Shown piece by piece: positions 63,841 through 64,000 of a stretch of 64,000 nt of DNA (position 1 is its first letter; the number at the start of each line of letters is the position of its first letter). The stretch is taken from assembly GCF_026652115.1 (NCBI RefSeq), contig NZ_JAPPSQ010000006.1:62001-126000 (forward strand). Direction: 5' to 3'. Source of the DNA: Algoriphagus sp. PAP.12. Lineage in GTDB: Bacteria > Bacteroidota > Bacteroidia > Cytophagales > Cyclobacteriaceae. Below the pieces are notes generated by a model. The model was not told the DNA's origin and searched no databases. It saw nothing but the letters and a program-made list of their open reading frames with translations. A program made the position numbers and the translations under genes.

Positions 63841-64000
63841 TGAAAGTAAGATATCTACTGGTCTTCATTTTTGTGTCTGGCTTTACTTGGGCGCAGGAAA
63901 AACCGGAAGCAAAAAAAGAGGATCCAAAGGCCCAGGTTTTTGAATCCAAGCAGTCTGTGACGATTGATGGAAAAACCATTAATCTCAATGCCAAAGCTGG
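63841..64000 (+). CDS. S10-family serine carboxypeptidase-like protein, 5' end only
   Basis: ATG 63841 opens a frame to the right edge: signal peptide MKVRYLLVFIFVSGFTWA, then QEKPEAKKEDPKAQVFESKQ and an SVTIDGKTINLNAKAG segment. That N-terminal region resembles exported S10-type peptidases of Bacteroidota (VxIxGxxIxxxAxAG). No catalytic residue is in view, so the assignment is tentative. Confidence 0.55.

Overview
The window comes from a marine or soil Bacteroidota, most likely order Cytophagales near the Algoriphagus/Cyclobacteriaceae group. I infer this from gene content only: AT-rich spacers, many short lipoproteins with SC or AC lipoboxes, a single-chain PurL, a non-phosphorylating fucose pathway, DUF4157 and DUF6266 proteins, and TAnnTTTG-type promoter matches. 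No rRNA gene and no CRISPR array were seen.

Layout. (1) 1-2569: a long minus-strand DUF4157 (eCIS-core) protein that runs off the left edge. (2) 2570-10750: a decaying accessory island. Two eroded, same-strand copies of a Xer-type tyrosine recombinase lie at its two ends (about 2740-2985 and 10332-10620). Between them are a frameshifted DUF6266 gene, a frameshifted XRE regulator, single-gene cassette-like ORFs (secreted DUF6624-like, orphan zinc-ribbon protein, SGNH/TPR lipoprotein, GNAT), an IS110 stump, the 3' part of a REP-associated transposase, and three families of intergenic palindromic repeats. (3) 10756-14442: purL. (4) 14874-21436: a TetR plus TolC/HlyD/RND efflux operon. (5) 21437-24422: a hairpin-rich spacer, ssb, then three broken genes (DUF4440 lipoprotein with an in-frame TAG, a 45-codon Fic stump behind a four-copy operator array, a DUF1311 gene with an in-frame TAA) around an intact cupin gene. 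(6) 24502-34939: mostly plus-strand housekeeping and small conserved genes, including GH43, an acetolactate decarboxylase lipoprotein, an APC permease, GNAT, TfoX, an SDR and AlkD-like repair. (7) 34949-39475: a HAD phosphatase and an esterase, then a four-gene operon (methyltransferase, HypE/ThiL-like kinase, divergent ThiE, Trm112-like zinc protein) behind a TPP riboswitch. (8) 39545-44457: a fucose catabolic operon. (9) 44797-53113: sensor proteins, an oxidoreductase, a cyclophilin, an acyltransferase, an esterase and an AI-2E transporter. (10) tRNA-Leu(TAG) and tRNA-Pro(TGG). (11) 53512-64000: DoxX, a candidate small RNA, a lipase, DinB divergent from a LexA-like XRE-S24 regulator, a quinoprotein-PKD-cytochrome c lipoprotein, and small enzymes, ending in the start of an S10 peptidase.

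Most noteworthy: the TPP-riboswitch operon, whose ThiE-like member has lost canonical substrate residues and which pairs a methyltransferase with a Trm112-like protein; the two recombinase relics bracketing a cassette-like island, with dif/att-like motifs right behind one of them; the repeat-bearing DUF4157 protein; and two genes interrupted by single in-frame stops.
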